Source of the DNA: an uncultured Methylococcaceae bacterium
GTDB lineage: Bacteria; Pseudomonadota; Gammaproteobacteria; Methylococcales; Methylomonadaceae
Length of the DNA stretch: 8,747 nt
Assembly (NCBI GenBank): GCA_903903765.1
Contig: CAIVAH010000077.1
Span: forward strand, 1-8,747
Direction: 5' to 3'
This document shows positions 6,256 to 8,747 of the stretch, in pieces (within the stretch, counting starts at the first letter, position 1; each line of letters begins with the position of its first letter). Under the pieces are notes generated by a model. It ran no database searches, had not been told where the DNA came from, and worked only from the letters and a program-made list of their open reading frames with translations. The translations under genes were made by a program, and so were the position numbers.

Positions 6256-6819
6256 TTAATTTGTTTTGATCACTTTTATAGCCGCATTTAGATAACTCAT
6301 CATTGACCACAAAGTTAATATTGCAGCTATATACAATAATACAAAGCCAAAGGCGTTAATAGGTAAGCCTAATAAATCATCATGATACAGTAATAAACCA
6401 ATGGCCAACATTTGCGCAGTGGTTTTCCATTTTCCTACTTTTGAAACCTTAACTTTTGCGCGTTGACCAATTTCTGCCATCCATTCTCTTAAGGACGCAA
6501 TAGTTATTTCTCGACCAATAATAATTGCTGCTGGTACCGCTAAATAAGGCGTAGCCTGTTGCTGAACAATTAATACTAATACAATCGCCACCATCAACTT
6601 ATCGGCAACTGGATCTAAAAAGGCGCCAAAAGGAGTTTCCATATTCAGTTTTCTAGCCAGATAACCATCCAACCAATCAGTTATTCCTGCCAATATAAAT
6701 ATGAGTGTGCTCGCACTATTCGCATACTGCCAAGGTAAATAAAAAACCACTGTTAATAAAGGTATTAACGCGATTCTCAACAGCGTAAGATTTGTAGGTA
6801 TATTAAATTGAATCGCCAT
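6256..6819 (-). CDS. pgsA: CDP-diacylglycerol--glycerol-3-phosphate 3-phosphatidyltransferase
   Basis: PgsA is an inner-membrane enzyme that joins CDP-diacylglycerol and glycerol-3-phosphate to give phosphatidylglycerol phosphate, the committed step to phosphatidylglycerol and cardiolipin. The 187-residue protein carries the complete CDP-alcohol phosphotransferase signature: D48, D51-G52, A55-R56, G65, D69 and D73, spaced D-x2-DG-x2-AR-x8-G-x3-D-x3-D. Hydrophobic segments lie near 10-28, 35-50, 76-87, 93-108, 134-146 and 155-178. The frame stays open upstream to 6927, but those 36 residues lie wholly inside uvrC and are not family-like. The start MAIQFNIPTNLTLLR matches the known N-terminus of E. 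coli PgsA (MQFNIPTLLT, from memory), so I chose the ATG at 6819. Its ribosome site is weak, in keeping with coupling to the overlapping uvrC. The uvrC-pgsA order is conserved in gammaproteobacteria. Confidence 0.97.
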   Translation of the reverse strand: MAIQFNIPTNLTLLRIALIPLLTVVFYLPWQYANSASTLIFILAGITDWLDGYLARKLNMETPFGAFLDPVADKLMVAIVLVLIVQQQATPYLAVPAAIIIGREITIASLREWMAEIGQRAKVKVSKVGKWKTTAQMLAIGLLLYHDDLLGLPINAFGFVLLYIAAILTLWSMMSYLNAAIKVIKTN

Positions 6820-8653
6820 CTTGATGATGAAATAGTTCGTAAATTCGCACTGCCAACTGCCTGCTAATACCATCCACACTACAAAGTGCGTCAACACCTG
6901 CAGAGGTAATACCTTGCAGCCCCCCAAATTGTTTCAATAATAATTGTCGACGTTTCACACCTAAGCCAGGAATACTTTCCAAAATTGATTGCTTAGATGC
7001 CTTTGCTCTTCTCGCCCTATGTCCTGTTATTGCAAACCGATGCGCCTCATCTCTGATATGCTGAATTAATAATAATCCACTCGCATTAGGCAGCACATCA
7101 ATTGGCTGCTCCTGATCAACCAAAATAAGCTTTTCCATGCCCGCTTTTCTGTCTGGGCCTTTTGAAACGCCGACTATCATAACATTGTTTATAGCTAATT
7201 CCTCTAATGCCTTTTGTGCTTCATTAACCTGGCCTTTACCCCCATCAATGAACAATATATCTGGCGCCTCATGCTCACCCGCTTTTAAGCGTTTAAAGCG
7301 TCTTAATACAGCCTGATTTATAGCCGCATAATCGTCTCCGCCAGTAATCCCTGTAATATTAAATCTTCGGTAAGCTGATTTAACCGGGCCTTCTCTATCG
7401 AATACCACACAAGATGCCACTGTTTGGTCACCTTGCGTGTGACTGATATCAAAACACTCTAATCGCTTAGGCAATTCAGTACAACCTAACTCTTCTTGTA
7501 AACTTAAAAAACGAGCGTAAATACCCTGCTTATCTGCCAATTTACTTTGCAAAGAGTTCTCTGCGTTGGTCAGAGCCATTTGCAGCCATTTTAAACGCTC
7601 TCCTCTCACATTGACCGAAATCAATACCGTATGCTTAGCCTGAGTTGCTAAAACATCCTGCAATAAAATTGATTCCGCTAAATCATGACTAACAATTACT
7701 TCATGAGGCACTGGTTTATCAAGATAATATTGCGGTACAAAGGCTTCTATAATAGCTGCAGGATCATATTCATCTGAAATACTCGGGAAAAATACTTTAT
7801 TACCTAATTGCAATCCATTACGAATAAAAAACACTTGCACACAAGCGACATTGCCTTTACTAGCACAAGCGATAATATCCAGATCCCCTTTTTCACCCGA
7901 CACAAAATGCTTTTCTAATACTGAACGTAAATTAACAATCTGATCTCTATACCTTGCCGCCTCTTCATAGGCCAGTTCAGTTGCTGCGATTTCCATTTTT
8001 GTGATGAGTTTATCTATCAATAAACCGCCCTTACCTTCCAAAAATAATACCGTATTTTCAACATCCAAAGCATAAGTCGGTTTATCAATTAATCCCACAC
8101 AAGGAGCCGTACAGCGTTCTATCTGATACTGCAGACAAGGCCTCGTCCTATTGTTATAGACACCATCCTCGCATTGTCGAACCGGAAACAAGCGCTGTAA
8201 TAACTTTAAACTTTCTTTAACGGCGCCAGAACTTGGATAAGGCCCAAAATAACGACCTTTTTTATTTTTCGCACCCCGATGATAAGTAATTTGCGGAAAA
8301 TCATGCTGGACAGACAAAAACACATAAGGAAAGGTTTTATCGTCTCGTAAACAAATATTATAACGAGGTTTATGTGCCTTGATTTGCTGACACTCAAGAA
8401 GTAATGCCTCTCCTTCTGTGTGTGTTACTGTGACTTCAATAGCCGCAACTTTAGCGACCATTACTTGTTGCTTTATTGAAGCGGATTGGGTTTTAAAATA
8501 ACTTGAAACGCGATTTTTAAGGTTTTTAGCTTTGCCAATATAGATAATCTCACTCTTGTCGTCCAGCATCTTATAAATGCCCGGACGGGTTGTCAGATGC
8601 TTTAAAAAACCATCACTATCAAATTTTTGAATCAACATCTGCTCTTGAACCAT
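6803..8653 (-). CDS. uvrC: UvrABC system protein C (excision nuclease subunit)
   Basis: UvrC makes the 3' and then the 5' incision beside a DNA lesion during nucleotide excision repair, after UvrA and UvrB have loaded. The 616 residues have the full family layout. The GIY-YIG nuclease domain shows G25-I26-Y27, Y38-I39-G40, R48 and E82. Four cysteines (161, 173, 181, 185) have the C-x11-C-x7-C-x3-C spacing known for the UvrC iron-sulfur cluster. A UVR segment that would contact UvrB lies near 211-249. The RNase H-like second nuclease has D402, D440/D441, D470 and H538, and two helix-hairpin-helix motifs fill about 557-610. The ATG at 8653 has no clear ribosome site. M6 (ATG at 8638) sits behind AAGAG and, from memory, matches the E. 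coli start better, so the real start may be 15 bases further in. The gene overlaps pgsA by 17 bases, which suggests co-translation. Identification is very secure. Confidence 0.98.
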   Translation of the reverse strand: MVQEQMLIQKFDSDGFLKHLTTRPGIYKMLDDKSEIIYIGKAKNLKNRVSSYFKTQSASIKQQVMVAKVAAIEVTVTHTEGEALLLECQQIKAHKPRYNICLRDDKTFPYVFLSVQHDFPQITYHRGAKNKKGRYFGPYPSSGAVKESLKLLQRLFPVRQCEDGVYNNRTRPCLQYQIERCTAPCVGLIDKPTYALDVENTVLFLEGKGGLLIDKLITKMEIAATELAYEEAARYRDQIVNLRSVLEKHFVSGEKGDLDIIACASKGNVACVQVFFIRNGLQLGNKVFFPSISDEYDPAAIIEAFVPQYYLDKPVPHEVIVSHDLAESILLQDVLATQAKHTVLISVNVRGERLKWLQMALTNAENSLQSKLADKQGIYARFLSLQEELGCTELPKRLECFDISHTQGDQTVASCVVFDREGPVKSAYRRFNITGITGGDDYAAINQAVLRRFKRLKAGEHEAPDILFIDGGKGQVNEAQKALEELAINNVMIVGVSKGPDRKAGMEKLILVDQEQPIDVLPNASGLLLIQHIRDEAHRFAITGHRARRAKASKQSILESIPGLGVKRRQLLLKQFGGLQGITSAGVDALCSVDGISRQLAVRIYELFHHQDGDSI

Positions 8654-8747
8654 AGTTACTTGTAATATTCTACTTTAACAATGCAACTCACTAATACTAA
8701 TTTAGCTTATATCAATATTGATTTGTATCTATCTAAACCTTTCTTGA
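8654..8747 (-). other. Upstream region of uvrC, no complete gene
   Basis: These 94 bases hold no complete gene. They contain a 12-base perfect palindrome, ATCAATATTGAT, at 8711-8722. No convincing -35/-10 pair is visible. In one minus-strand frame about a dozen codons run from the window edge to a TAA at the palindrome, so the end of an upstream gene could lie here. In many gammaproteobacteria gacA/uvrY precedes uvrC, but that cannot be judged from so few codons. Confidence 0.4.

Noticed and set aside
6820..6927. N-terminal extension of pgsA by 36 codons to 6927
   Set aside because: It lies entirely within the uvrC coding region, has no family-like sequence, and the MAIQFNIPT start fits the known PgsA N-terminus.
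8206..8397. Minus-strand frame of 63 codons inside uvrC
   Set aside because: Shadow frame; the uvrC frame here encodes conserved nuclease-domain sequence.
8711..8722. Palindrome ATCAATATTGAT upstream of uvrC as a regulator site
   Set aside because: Perfect but short and fully AT-rich apart from two bases; expected by chance at this composition, so only noted with the upstream region.

Overview
The window is an AT-rich stretch of a bacterial chromosome, most likely gammaproteobacterial. The main evidence is the uvrC-pgsA gene pair and close resemblance of both proteins to the enterobacterial versions as I remember them; the genus cannot be told from the sequence. All eight genes lie on the minus strand, so transcription runs from high to low coordinates. 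There is no tRNA, rRNA, CRISPR array, insertion sequence or prophage gene that I can see, and no gap over 300 bases without a gene.

Region 1 (about 8653 to 6256) is housekeeping. uvrC, the nucleotide excision repair endonuclease subunit, overlaps the start of pgsA, the phosphatidylglycerophosphate synthase, by 17 bases. Both carry all the expected catalytic residues.

Region 2 (6180 to 5333) holds a TetR-family repressor of unknown target, preceded by a perfect inverted repeat that could be its own operator. A 61-residue protein with a likely zinc-binding Cys/His set follows it closely. A hairpin covers the stop codon of the small gene and may end this transcript.

Region 3 (5204 to 65) is the most interesting part, a compact signalling cluster. 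In transcription order it holds a stand-alone CheY-like receiver, a large membrane histidine kinase with MASE1 and CHASE sensor domains, a second histidine kinase with about seven membrane segments and no obvious extracellular domain, and a FixJ/NarL-type response regulator with a LuxR-like DNA-binding domain. The catalytic cores of the two kinases are close relatives and carry the same H-box (GHE[LI]NQPLTAIM). This suggests a local duplication in which the sensor parts were swapped or diverged.

The simplest model is that two different membrane inputs converge on one transcriptional output, with the lone receiver acting as a competitor, phosphate sink or modulator. The signal and target genes are unknown. 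Weak promoter and inverted-repeat signals in front of the receiver gene and between the two kinases suggest more than one point of control.
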